In this document: piece after piece, positions 18,573 to 26,564 of the stretch
Layout: each line of letters opens with the position of its first letter
Position numbering within the stretch: the first letter of the stretch is position 1
NCBI RefSeq assembly: GCF_900116065.1
Contig: NZ_FOZV01000009.1
Span: 43,896-107,895, forward strand
Reading direction: 5' to 3'
DNA length: 64,000 nt
Origin: Brevundimonas viscosa
GTDB taxonomy: Bacteria; Pseudomonadota; Alphaproteobacteria; Caulobacterales; Caulobacteraceae
Translations under genes and position numbers: made by a program
Notes under the pieces: generated by a model
Databases searched by the model: none
What the model saw: the letters and a program-made list of their open reading frames with translations, nothing else
Told to the model about the DNA's origin: nothing

Positions 18573-19912
18573 CGGCCGCCGGCCTCCAGCCGCTGCAGGT
18601 CGGCGGCGTCGATCGCCGCCAGCGAGGCGCCCCGGCTCTCGCGCATGATCAGGGCCGCGACCAGGCTGACCGCCCCCGCCGCGAGGATGTACCAGGCGAT
18701 CGGAACCCAGGAATCGTACTGTCGCAGCAGCGCCGTGCCGATCAGCGGCGCCCAGCTGCCGGCCACGATGGCGGTCACCTGGTAGCCCAGCGACACCCCC
18801 GAATAGCGCATCCGCGTCGGGAACATCTCGGTCATGATCGCCGGCTGCGCCGCGTACATCAGCCCGTGCACCGCCAGCCCCAGCATGATCGCCCCGAGGA
18901 TCATCGCCGTGCCGCCGGTGTCGAACATCGGAAAGGCGACGAACGGCCAGACCAGCGTCAGCGCCGCCCCGGCCAGGTACACCGGCCGCCGGCCCACCCG
19001 GTCCGCCGCCCGCCCGACGAAGGGGATCACCACCACGTGCAGGATGTGGGCGAGGAACAGCAGCGCCAGGATGCGCGTCGTGTCCACCTCGCGGTGGTGG
19101 AGGTAGGTGATCGAGAAGGTGACCACCATGTAGTAGAGGATGTTCTCGCCGAACCGCAGGCCCATGGCGGTGAACACCCCGCGCGGCTCCCGCCGGAACA
19201 CCTCGGTCAGGCCGTAGCCGGCCGCGGCCCGCTGCTCCGCCTCCTCCCGCGCCTTGGTGAAGATCGGCGAGTCCGTCACCTGGGTGCGGATGTAGTAGCC
19301 GACGGCGATGATCACGACCGACAGCCAGAAGCCGATGCGCCAGCCCCAGGCCAGAAAGTCGGCCTCGCTCAGCAGCGCCGACAGGGCCAGCATCACCACC
19401 GTGGCCAGCAGGTTGCCCACCGGCACCGCCGCCTGCGGGAAGCTGCCCCAGAAGGCCCGGCTGCGGTTGGGGCTGTGCTCGGTCACCAGCAGCACCGCCC
19501 CGCCCCACTCGCCGCCCAGGGCGAAGCCCTGGATGAAGCGCAGCGTCACCAGCAGGACGGGCGCCAGGTAGCCGATCGAGGCGAAGCTGGGCAGGCAGCC
19601 CATCAGGAAGGTCGAGGCGCCGATCAGCAGCAGCGAAAACTGCAGCAGCGACTTCCGCCCCACCCTGTCGCCGATGTGTCCGAACACCACCCCGCCCAGC
19701 GGCCGCGCGATGAAGCCCACGGCATAGGTGGCGAAGGCGGCGATGATGCCGTCCAGCTCGTTGCCGGTCTGCGGGAAGAACAGCTGCCCGAACACCAGGG
19801 TGGCGGCGGTGCCGTAGAGGAAGAACTCGTACCACTCGACCACCGTCCCGGCCATCGAGGCGCCGACCACCTTGCGCAGATAGGGCAGGTCGGCGGTCTG
19901 TTCGTGCTGCAT
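18569..19912 (-). CDS. MHS family MFS transporter (metabolite:H+ symporter)
   Basis: A 447-residue, twelve-helix transporter. GTVVEWYEFFLYG near residue 24 and GHIGDRVGRK near 80 are the MHS signatures, with RFIQGFALGGEWGGAVLL near 125. Relatives import proline/betaine, shikimate, citrate or alpha-ketoglutarate; the substrate cannot be told here. ATG 19912 follows GGAGGGGAGCCCG, a better start than the upstream in-frame codon. Confidence 0.9.
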   Translation of the reverse strand: MQHEQTADLPYLRKVVGASMAGTVVEWYEFFLYGTAATLVFGQLFFPQTGNELDGIIAAFATYAVGFIARPLGGVVFGHIGDRVGRKSLLQFSLLLIGASTFLMGCLPSFASIGYLAPVLLVTLRFIQGFALGGEWGGAVLLVTEHSPNRSRAFWGSFPQAAVPVGNLLATVVMLALSALLSEADFLAWGWRIGFWLSVVIIAVGYYIRTQVTDSPIFTKAREEAEQRAAAGYGLTEVFRREPRGVFTAMGLRFGENILYYMVVTFSITYLHHREVDTTRILALLFLAHILHVVVIPFVGRAADRVGRRPVYLAGAALTLVWPFVAFPMFDTGGTAMILGAIMLGLAVHGLMYAAQPAIMTEMFPTRMRYSGVSLGYQVTAIVAGSWAPLIGTALLRQYDSWVPIAWYILAAGAVSLVAALIMRESRGASLAAIDAADLQRLEAGGR

Positions 19913-20056
19913 CGGGCTCCCCTCCGGACAGTCTCCCTGCATGCGCCATGGCCGCCGGCCGCTCAAGTCCCGGAAAGAGGGTTAGCAAGCGCCGCCGTTT
20001 GCAACGGTCCGGCTTGACCTGTGTTTCGTCGGGCTCAACCGGTTTGGGGGACCGCC

Positions 20057-20482
20057 ATGGCTTCGATCCTGATTGTCGACGACGACCCGACCGTGCGTCT
20101 GATCGCCACCGAACTGCTGCGCAGGAGCGATCATGCGATCGTGGAGGCGGCCGACGGCGCCCTGGCCATGAAGATCGTGGAGGCGGCCCAGGTCGACCTG
20201 ATCGTACTCGACCTGCTGATGCCGAACGTCGACGGACTGGAAGTCATCCGACGGGTGCGCGGCTCGCACCCCGACATCCGCATCCTCGCTATCTCGTCCG
20301 GCGGCCGCGGCGGCGCCCTCAGCTATCTGGAGGCGGCGCGGGTCTTCGGGGCCGACGAGGTGATGACCAAGCCGCTGCGGCTGGCGAGCTTCGCTGCGAC
20401 GGTCGAGCGTCTTCTCGCTGAACCCGCCTCCCGTCCCGGCCCGTGGGCGCTCACCGACCGACCGGCGGCCGTGGCCGCCTAG
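20057..20482 (+). CDS. CheY-like single-domain response regulator
   Basis: A 141-residue receiver domain only. ASILIVDDDPTVRL gives the acidic pair, LIVLDLLMP carries the acceptor Asp near residue 54, and VMTKPLRL has the conserved Lys. There is no output domain, so it signals by protein contact, for example in a phosphorelay. ATG 20057 follows a GGGGG ribosome site. The stop overlaps the convergent terminase by four bases. Confidence 0.9.
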   Translation: MASILIVDDDPTVRLIATELLRRSDHAIVEAADGALAMKIVEAAQVDLIVLDLLMPNVDGLEVIRRVRGSHPDIRILAISSGGRGGALSYLEAARVFGADEVMTKPLRLASFAATVERLLAEPASRPGPWALTDRPAAVAA

Positions 20483-22479
20483 GCCTGCCGGATCCTCGGC
20501 TCCGGGCCGGGCGGATCGACCAGCAGGTCGGTCACCGCCCAGACCAGGGCGTCGGCCCGGTCCAGCGACCCCTCGCCCTCGCCGCCCAGCGCCATCAGCT
20601 CCTCCTCCAGCTCTCGGAAGGCGCCGGCGTGGCGCACCCGCCCCTGCTCGTACAGCGCCGCCACCGGCTCGGCCCGCAACCGCTTGCCCTTCGTCGCCCG
20701 CACCTCCCGCAGGCGGATCGAACAGCCCGCCGTGCGCAGCACCTGCCGCACCATGTCGCCGCCCTGGTTGACCTCGGCCACGATCGTCGTCGCCCCGATC
20801 TCGCGCGCCAGCTCCACCGCCCGCCGCGCCCAGGCGTCCGGCCCCAGCCCGGCGATCGAGCGGTCGGCCAGCACCACCGCCTCGCGCCGCCCGTCCGCCC
20901 GCCGTCGCACCCCGGCCGCCACGATGCCGCAGGCGTCCCCGCCCGCCGTCGCCGGCGGATCCACCGCCACCACCCGCCGCTCGAAGCCCTCGATCCTCCC
21001 CCCTTGGGGGAGGGCGACCGCCCGAAGGGCGGTGGAGGGGGCGCCGCATCCCTGGACCGCCCGAAGGGCGGTGGAGGGGACGCCGCATCCCGTCCGCCCA
21101 TCCGGCGGGGCGGAGACGACCTCTCGCGCCGCCGCCAGCATCTCCGCCGTGAACAGGGCCCCGTCCATGTCCACGACCCGCCCCTCCAGTTCCTGGGCCT
21201 CCCGCCGGGTGCCGCCGTACACGGCCCGCAGGCCTTCGACGAAGCCCTCCGACAGGTGCGCCGCATTGGCCGTGGTCGGGGCGTGGGTCTCCACGCCGCC
21301 CGCTTCCTCCCGCAGCGCCTTCAGCGCCCGGGTCGCCCGCGGCGTCGTCGTCACGCACAGCCGGGGCGCCGCCCCGCCCGGCCCCGGGAGGCGCAGCCCC
21401 ATCCGCAGCAGGGCCAGCGTCTCCGCCGCCCCGCGGCTACCCTTCGCCCGCCAGGCGCAGAATTCGTCGGCCCAGGCCGCCGCGAACTGCGGCCCCCTCA
21501 GGCTGTCCGGATCCTCGGCCGAGAAGGCGTAGGCGACCGCCCCGCTGGCGAACCGCAGCCGCCGCCGCGCCGCCTCGAACACCGGCCGCGTCGCGGTCGT
21601 CCAGCGCGGCAGCGACCGCAGCCCCGAGACCCCTTCGATCATCACCTCGCGCACGTCGTGCAGGGTCGGCCCGACCAGCGCCAGCCGTCCCTCCGGCCCC
21701 AGCGCCTCGGCCATGTCGGCCAGCCACTCGGCCCCGGCCAGGGTCTTGCCCGCCCCGCGCCCGCCGAGGAACAGCCAGGTCGTCCAGCCTCCCGCCGGCG
21801 GCCGCTGGCTGTCGCGCAGCACATGCGCCGGCCGCGGCGTCCCGGCCGCCGCCGCGCGCGCCGCCCCGGTCGCGACCGCCCGAGACCGCGCCCGCCACTG
21901 GCCCTCGGCGAAGCGCTGCAGCGCCCCGGCCATGCGCACCTGCCAGCCGACGAGCTTCCACGCCCCCGCCGCCGCCGTCGGCGCCGCCCTCGCCAGCACC
22001 GCCTCCGCCGCGCCCGCCGGGTCGCCCGGATCGAAGTCGAAAGCCAGTTCGGCGCAGCGCACGGTCATCCGCACCACCTCCGGATGCGGCGCCTCCCGCT
22101 CGCCGACCGCCGCCGGCACGGCGCTCGCCACCTCGAGCAGCACCGGCGGCGGCCCCTTGGCCAGGGTCGGAATCCCCAGGTCGCGCTTGCGCCGTCCCTG
22201 CTTCCGCGCGTGGTGGAAGATCGAACTCGGCGACACCCCGCAGGCGGCCGCCACCGCCGCCACCGGCTCCCCCGCCAGGTAGCGGTCGACCACCTTGACC
22301 CAGTCCGCCTTCAACGGCCGCCCGGCCTTCGCCCCCCGCCTTTTCGCCTTCGCCCTCGTCGCCGCCCGCTCCGCCACGCCCTTCGCCCCGTCCGGTTCAT
22401 CCCGAACGGCATTATCCGCCGGTCCGGAAAGCCGTCGGGAATATGACGCTGCCTCCTCCTGAAAACCCTTTCCGATCAA
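20479..22479 (-). CDS. Solitary GTA/phage-type terminase large subunit with N-terminal HTH region
   Basis: A DNA-packaging ATPase of up to 666 residues. TWLFLGGRGAGKTLAGAEWL (about 235) is Walker A, AWADEFCAW (about 320) is Walker B-like, and VAVDPPAT and VAEVNQGGD mark the nuclease half. It matches the gene transfer agent terminase family. Before the ATPase, about 230 residues include a basic segment and a helix-turn-helix-like stretch (EPVAAVAAACGVSPSSIFHH) that could be a fused small subunit. A tandem 13-residue repeat sits between the ATPase and nuclease halves. No other packaging, head or tail genes are nearby. The start is uncertain: TTG 22479 lacks a ribosome site, and GTG 22377 is possible. 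Confidence 0.8.
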   Translation of the reverse strand: MIGKGFQEEAASYSRRLSGPADNAVRDEPDGAKGVAERAATRAKAKRRGAKAGRPLKADWVKVVDRYLAGEPVAAVAAACGVSPSSIFHHARKQGRRKRDLGIPTLAKGPPPVLLEVASAVPAAVGEREAPHPEVVRMTVRCAELAFDFDPGDPAGAAEAVLARAAPTAAAGAWKLVGWQVRMAGALQRFAEGQWRARSRAVATGAARAAAAGTPRPAHVLRDSQRPPAGGWTTWLFLGGRGAGKTLAGAEWLADMAEALGPEGRLALVGPTLHDVREVMIEGVSGLRSLPRWTTATRPVFEAARRRLRFASGAVAYAFSAEDPDSLRGPQFAAAWADEFCAWRAKGSRGAAETLALLRMGLRLPGPGGAAPRLCVTTTPRATRALKALREEAGGVETHAPTTANAAHLSEGFVEGLRAVYGGTRREAQELEGRVVDMDGALFTAEMLAAAREVVSAPPDGRTGCGVPSTALRAVQGCGAPSTALRAVALPQGGRIEGFERRVVAVDPPATAGGDACGIVAAGVRRRADGRREAVVLADRSIAGLGPDAWARRAVELAREIGATTIVAEVNQGGDMVRQVLRTAGCSIRLREVRATKGKRLRAEPVAALYEQGRVRHAGAFRELEEELMALGGEGEGSLDRADALVWAVTDLLVDPPGPEPRIRQA
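21017..21091. repeat. In-frame tandem palindromic repeat inside the terminase gene
   Basis: Two 36-bp copies (21017-21052 and 21056-21091) differ at one base and have a 39-bp period, exactly 13 codons. Each contains the hairpin CCGCCCGAAGGGCGG followed by TGGAGGGG. A further hairpin, CTCCCCCCTTGGGGGAG, starts near 20996. In the protein they encode a Cys-Pro-Ser-Thr-rich tandem repeat on the minus strand. The motif looks like a dispersed intergenic repeat that has landed in a gene. Confidence 0.75.
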
Positions 22480-22542
22480 GGGGCGGAGGCGCGCCGATAT
22501 GTCAGGAGTTAATGTTTCGACGTCGCGGCGGCGTGTCGCGCC

Positions 22543-22959
22543 TCAGTCCTCGATCGCCCCGATCCCCCGGGCCTCCAGCTCCGCCACCCCCGCCTTCATC
22601 TGCGCCACCTGCGCGGGGGAATGCCCCACCCAGCCGACCACCTCGCCGAGCACCCGCAGCGGCTCCCGCGTCCGGTACGAGCGCGACGGATTGCCGGGGA
22701 AACGCTGGTCGGTCAGGTTCGGATCGTCCTCCAGCGCCCCGGTCGGCTCGACCACATAGATCCGTCCCGGACCGTCGCCGACCGCCAGCTCCGCGCCCCA
22801 CACCGCAGCGTCCAGGGTCGCGCTCACATAGACCCACCCCGCCGCCCGGCGCGCTCCATAGTTCGACGCCCGTCCCGCCTCGAGCGTCTCTCCGGGCGTC
22901 AGCGCGGCGCGCGTCCCGTGGAAATAGGCGGCGGCGAACGGCGTGGCGGCGGCGGTCAT
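22543..22959 (-). CDS. arr: Rifampin ADP-ribosyltransferase
   Basis: A 138-residue Arr enzyme, which inactivates rifamycins by ADP-ribosylating them from NAD+. The sequence follows the Arr family closely: FHGTRAALTPGETLE, SNYGARR, VYVSATLDAAVWGAELA, IYVVEPTGALEDDPN, FPGNPSRSYRTREPL and GWVGHSP. Length is normal (about 140). It is a single gene with no integron or insertion sequence beside it, so it looks like an intrinsic chromosomal copy. ATG 22959 has GGGAGAGCC upstream. Resistance itself is inferred. Confidence 0.93.
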   Translation of the reverse strand: MTAAATPFAAAYFHGTRAALTPGETLEAGRASNYGARRAAGWVYVSATLDAAVWGAELAVGDGPGRIYVVEPTGALEDDPNLTDQRFPGNPSRSYRTREPLRVLGEVVGWVGHSPAQVAQMKAGVAELEARGIGAIED

Positions 22960-23079
22960 GGGCGGCTCTCCCGGGTTGCGAAGCGCCCCAGCCTGCGAAA
23001 AATCGGCCCGCCGCCAATCCTTGATCTCGATTATCTTCCACCCACATCGGGTCTGAGCGAGGCCCCCCGGTCTGCGCGA

Positions 23080-25719
23080 TCAGAACCGCCGCGATACGGA
23101 CACGAACGCCACCCGCCCGCGCGGATCGGCCACCATCGGGTCGTAGCCGAGGGCGAACTGGGCCAGCGGCGGGTCGCGGTCCGCCAGGTTGCGGACGCCG
23201 AGGCTGACGGACAGGTCCGGGCCCAGCGCCGTCTCTCCCACCAGGTCGAAGGTCAGCTGCGAGCGGATGTGCGGGTCGGGGATCCCGGCCCGGTCGTTGC
23301 GATAGCCCGAGACATGGTGCGCCAGGGCGGCGAGCGACCAGCCGTCACCCGCCCAGCCGATCTCCGCCTCGCCGCGCAGGCGCGGCAGCGAGCGGGCGAT
23401 GTTCGACAGGTTGGTCGAACCCACCCCGGACACCGGCGGGGCGTCGACGGTCAGCCGCACCTCGTAGCTGTGCACCCAGGCCCACTGCGTCGAGGCCCAC
23501 AGCCTTCCCCATCGCGTGGATCGATCCAGCCGCACGGCCACATCCAGCCCGCTGGTCTCGATCGAGGCGGCGTTGATGAAGTCCAGCTCGACCAGGCTCA
23601 GCGCGCCGGTCGCGTCGCGCTGCACGCGCCGCTGCGCCTCCGTGCCGCTCAGCCCCGCCGCGTCGTCGGCCCGGGCCTGGTCGATCAGCGGCTGGGCCGG
23701 CGCCTTCACCACCAGGTCGCGATAGTCGAAGCGCCAGCCGTCCAGCGACACGACCGCGCCCTCGAACGGCCGCCACACCGCGCCCAGCGTCCACGTTTCC
23801 GACCGCTCCGGCTTCAGGTCGGGATCGCCCCGCGTCACCGTATTGACGAAGACGAAGGCTCCCCCGTCGAACACCGAGGGCTGCGACGCCTGCGCCCCCT
23901 CGCGCACGAACACCGACGGCGAGCGGAATCCCTCGGCCCAGGAGGCGCGCAGGGTCAGCCGGTCCGACAGATGCAGGGCCGCCGCCGCCTTCGGGCTCAG
24001 CGAGCCGGTCCCCGCCTCCCGCTCGTAGCGGGCCCCGACCTGCGCCTCCAGCCGGTCGCCCAGCGTCAGACGCGCCTCGCCGAACACCGCGCCCGCCGTC
24101 TGCGCGCCGCCGAAGTCCGGCGACAGGCCCGCGGTCAGCAGTTCGCCCGCATTGGCCAGGTCGCTCCAGTCCTGACGAAAGGCAGAGCGTCGCGCCTGCG
24201 CCCCGACGGCGACGTCCAGCGCGCCCCAGCGGCCCTCCGCCGCCGGTCCGGCGACCAGCCCGTCCAGCGTCGCCAGGCTCGAGGCGCCGCGCAGTCCGGT
24301 CGAGCCGGTCAGATCCTCGATCAGCGCCGCCGGGTTGGGGGTCCCGGTTCCCAGCTGCGCGCTGCCGAACGGGTTGAAGTACAGGCAGCCGCCCTGCCCC
24401 GGCTGCCCCGTGGCCGGGTCGCAGTCGCGCCCGCCGAGGCCGCGCAGGGCGTTGGCGAAGGCGCTGCCGATCACGTCCGGCTTGTCGTAGGCGACCGTCT
24501 GCCGGCTGACCGCGGCCGCCACGTTCCACCGCCAGCCGCCGCCCCAGCCGCCGTCCAGCTCCGCCGCCGCCCGCCGCGCATCATAGGCGAAGTCGGCAGT
24601 CGACGCGCCCGCCTCGGCCCCCAGCAGCCGGCCGCGGAAGCCCACGTCCTCGCCGAACGGGTTGTCCGGGTGGCTCGCCGGAACGACCGGCGACCCCGCC
24701 AGGATGGGCAGCGACGGCGACTGCCGCACCGTCGTCTCCGTCCGCGCCCAGCCGGCCTGCAGGCGCAGGTCCACCGTCGGCGTCAGCGCCCCGCGCCAGC
24801 TCGCCCACGCCTGGCCGCGATCCTCCCCGGCCGCCAGGTCGAAGAAGTCGGAGTAGTCCAGCCGGCAGAACGGATCGCTCGCCGAGGCGCGGAAGGCCTT
24901 GCCGAAGGCCGGGTCGTCGCAGTCCGGATCGGGCGCGAAACCGCCGGTCGACGGCCGGAAGTAGGATCCCGGCTGGCCGAAACTGGTCACCGCCGCCCAC
25001 GGCGCATAGCCGTAGGTCGCCGCCTGGGTGAAGGCGCGGTCGTCGCTGCCCAGCGAGGCGCGGTGGAACACCGCCCCCGCCAGCACCAGGTCGCCGCCCA
25101 GCCAGCGGCCGCCGCCGACGGCCTCCAGCGCGGTCTCGCCCGTGCCGTCGGCCGCCGCATGGCGCACCCGCGCCTCAATCCCGTCCACCCGCCGGCGGGT
25201 GATCAGGTTGACCACCCCGGCCACCGCATCCGAACCGTAGGTCGCCGAAGCCCCGTCCTTGAGGATGTCGATGCGCTCCAGCGCGATCAGCGGGACAAGC
25301 GTCCCGACGTCGACGAAGGTCGAGCCGTCGGTGGCCGCCACCGCGCTGACCGCCGAGCGCCGGCCGTCGACCAGCACCAGGGTCGAGCCGAGGCCGAGGT
25401 TGCGCAGGTTGAACTGCGACGTTCCCGAGGTCTGCGGCTGGCCCAGCTGGTCGACCTGCCACTCCGAGCCCGAGTTGGCCGGCGTCAGCGACGGCAGGGC
25501 CGAGGCGTCCAGTACGGCGCGCCGCTCCAGTTCCGCCCGCCCCAGCGTCTCCACCGGCGCCGCCGCGTTCGGCCGCGGGATCAGCGAGCCCGTGACCACC
25601 ACCTCGCCGAGCCGGGCCGCCGCGTCGTCCGCGACCTGCGCCCGCGCCTCGCCCCCGGCGATAATTCCGCCGCACAGGGCGAGCGGCAGCAACATCGTGG
25701 TCGGAGAGGGCGTGCGCAT
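23080..25719 (-). CDS. TonB-dependent outer membrane receptor
   Basis: An 879-residue receptor with a signal peptide ending at EARAQ, a plug domain that begins with EVVVTGSLIPRPN and includes VLVDGRRS and DILKDGASATYGSDAVAGVVNL, and a beta-barrel that ends in VSVSRRF with the terminal Phe typical of BAM substrates. It should import a large ligand using TonB energy. The sequence resembles the large Caulobacterales group of uncharacterised receptors rather than known siderophore receptors. There is no STN domain, so it does not signal to an anti-sigma factor. ATG 25719 gives the signal peptide; the longer frame is rejected. Confidence 0.92.
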   Translation of the reverse strand: MRTPSPTTMLLPLALCGGIIAGGEARAQVADDAAARLGEVVVTGSLIPRPNAAAPVETLGRAELERRAVLDASALPSLTPANSGSEWQVDQLGQPQTSGTSQFNLRNLGLGSTLVLVDGRRSAVSAVAATDGSTFVDVGTLVPLIALERIDILKDGASATYGSDAVAGVVNLITRRRVDGIEARVRHAAADGTGETALEAVGGGRWLGGDLVLAGAVFHRASLGSDDRAFTQAATYGYAPWAAVTSFGQPGSYFRPSTGGFAPDPDCDDPAFGKAFRASASDPFCRLDYSDFFDLAAGEDRGQAWASWRGALTPTVDLRLQAGWARTETTVRQSPSLPILAGSPVVPASHPDNPFGEDVGFRGRLLGAEAGASTADFAYDARRAAAELDGGWGGGWRWNVAAAVSRQTVAYDKPDVIGSAFANALRGLGGRDCDPATGQPGQGGCLYFNPFGSAQLGTGTPNPAALIEDLTGSTGLRGASSLATLDGLVAGPAAEGRWGALDVAVGAQARRSAFRQDWSDLANAGELLTAGLSPDFGGAQTAGAVFGEARLTLGDRLEAQVGARYEREAGTGSLSPKAAAALHLSDRLTLRASWAEGFRSPSVFVREGAQASQPSVFDGGAFVFVNTVTRGDPDLKPERSETWTLGAVWRPFEGAVVSLDGWRFDYRDLVVKAPAQPLIDQARADDAAGLSGTEAQRRVQRDATGALSLVELDFINAASIETSGLDVAVRLDRSTRWGRLWASTQWAWVHSYEVRLTVDAPPVSGVGSTNLSNIARSLPRLRGEAEIGWAGDGWSLAALAHHVSGYRNDRAGIPDPHIRSQLTFDLVGETALGPDLSVSLGVRNLADRDPPLAQFALGYDPMVADPRGRVAFVSVSRRF

Positions 25720-25894
25720 GGCGCGGCTCTTGTCCGGTTTCGCGCGCCGGCGCAATTCCCGACCGCGCCGCCGGTCCGCGTCGCCCGCGCCCCTCCACCT
25801 TCCTGTGGACCATCGCGCCCGCCCCCTCGCCACCCGTTCCGGTTTTGTTCTCGTGTCGACCTCCCGTCGGATGGCGCCCCGGGAGAGCCTGACC

Positions 25895-26140
25895 ATGACC
25901 CACACCCCACCCCCAGCCGCCTCCGCCGAAGCGGACCACCCCCGTCATCCCGCCCGCAGCGAAGCGGAGAGCCGGGACGACCCCCTCGTGGCCCTCGCCG
26001 CCGGTCTCGTCGCCCAGGGCGGCTCCGACGCCGTGGTCGGCGTCCGCGCCCTGCTCCGCCACGTCCAGACCCACCATCCCGCCGCCCTCGAGCGCATGGT
26101 CGCCGAACTCCACCTCCAGCGCCTGCGCCGCGCCGCCTGA
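25895..26140 (+). CDS. Hypothetical small protein containing a palindromic repeat
   Basis: An 81-residue protein with GGGAG upstream of ATG 25895. The N-terminal third (HPARSEAESRDDP) is encoded by a 38-bp palindromic element; the rest (ALAAGLVAQGGSDAVVGVRALLRHV onward) looks like a genuine amphipathic helical protein. It is divergent from the TonB receptor and 73 bp before another small gene. No family is recognised. Confidence 0.5.
   Translation: MTHTPPPAASAEADHPRHPARSEAESRDDPLVALAAGLVAQGGSDAVVGVRALLRHVQTHHPAALERMVAELHLQRLRRAA
25943..25980. repeat. Palindromic element inside a small gene
   Basis: The 38-bp stretch begins CGTCATCCCGCC and ends GCCGGGACGA. Its arms pair around AGCGAAGCGG, giving an imperfect hairpin. 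It reads through in frame in the gene at 25895. Sequences of this kind are common intergenic palindromes in high-GC alphaproteobacteria. Confidence 0.55.
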
Positions 26141-26213
26141 CCGCCCGCGCCAGGCGCCGCAGGAAATCTGCCGCTCCGCTGAAACCTCTTTCCCGCCAAC
26201 GCCTTGAATCCGC

Positions 26214-26390
26214 ATGAGCAAGTCGGTCGACGACATACGCGAGGAGCTCTCGGCCCTGATCGGCGACGCGGTGCCCGAGGACGACCCCGAGCGCCGCCAG
26301 GCCCTGCTGGTGCTGGCGGACCACTGGGCCGACATCCTCCGCCGCCGCGCCGACGACCACGGCGGCGGCCGGCCCCACCCCGGCGCCTGA
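26214..26390 (+). CDS. Hypothetical 58-residue acidic protein
   Basis: ATG 26214 opens a 58-codon frame, MSKSVDDIREELSALIGDAV onward, with PEDDPERRQALLVLADHWADILRRR. The composition (charged, helical, one Trp) is unlike random high-GC translation. It follows the 81-residue gene on the same strand. There is no strong ribosome site (a weak CCTTGAATCCGC region). Function unknown. Confidence 0.5.
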   Translation: MSKSVDDIREELSALIGDAVPEDDPERRQALLVLADHWADILRRRADDHGGGRPHPGA

Positions 26391-26564
26391 ACCCGTCCTC
26401 CGTCTCCTCCCCATGCGATGTGGAGGGGGACCAGGCGAAGCGGGGTGGAGGGGTCGAGGAGGCCTCCGCGCCCATCCCCCCCCCCCCCGTACGCGCTCGA
26501 CCCGCGCCGGGGCGGGCGGCCGAGACGCCCGCGGGACCGGTGGCCCGGGACTGCTCCGCCGGCG
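26391..26564. repeat. Intergenic palindromic repeat and 13-C homopolymer
   Basis: This convergent gap holds a repeat of the form CTCCCCATGCGATGTGGAG...GGCGAAGCGG...GGTGGAGGGG (about 26414-26455), related in style to the element inside the terminase. Further on is an uninterrupted run of 13 cytosines at 26476-26488. No gene is visible. Confidence 0.55.

Noticed and set aside
17715..19988. A 757-residue minus-strand frame
   Set aside because: It runs through TauE/SafE and, out of frame, through the MHS transporter; composition is of low complexity. The real MHS gene is in another frame.
20479..22479. A prophage or active GTA cluster
   Set aside because: Only the terminase is seen; neighbours on both sides are unrelated chromosomal genes.
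22621..26217. A 1198-residue plus-strand frame
   Set aside because: It lies opposite the TonB-dependent receptor and arr, is rich in Arg, Pro and Gln, and has no family motif. It is an antisense shadow of high-GC coding DNA.
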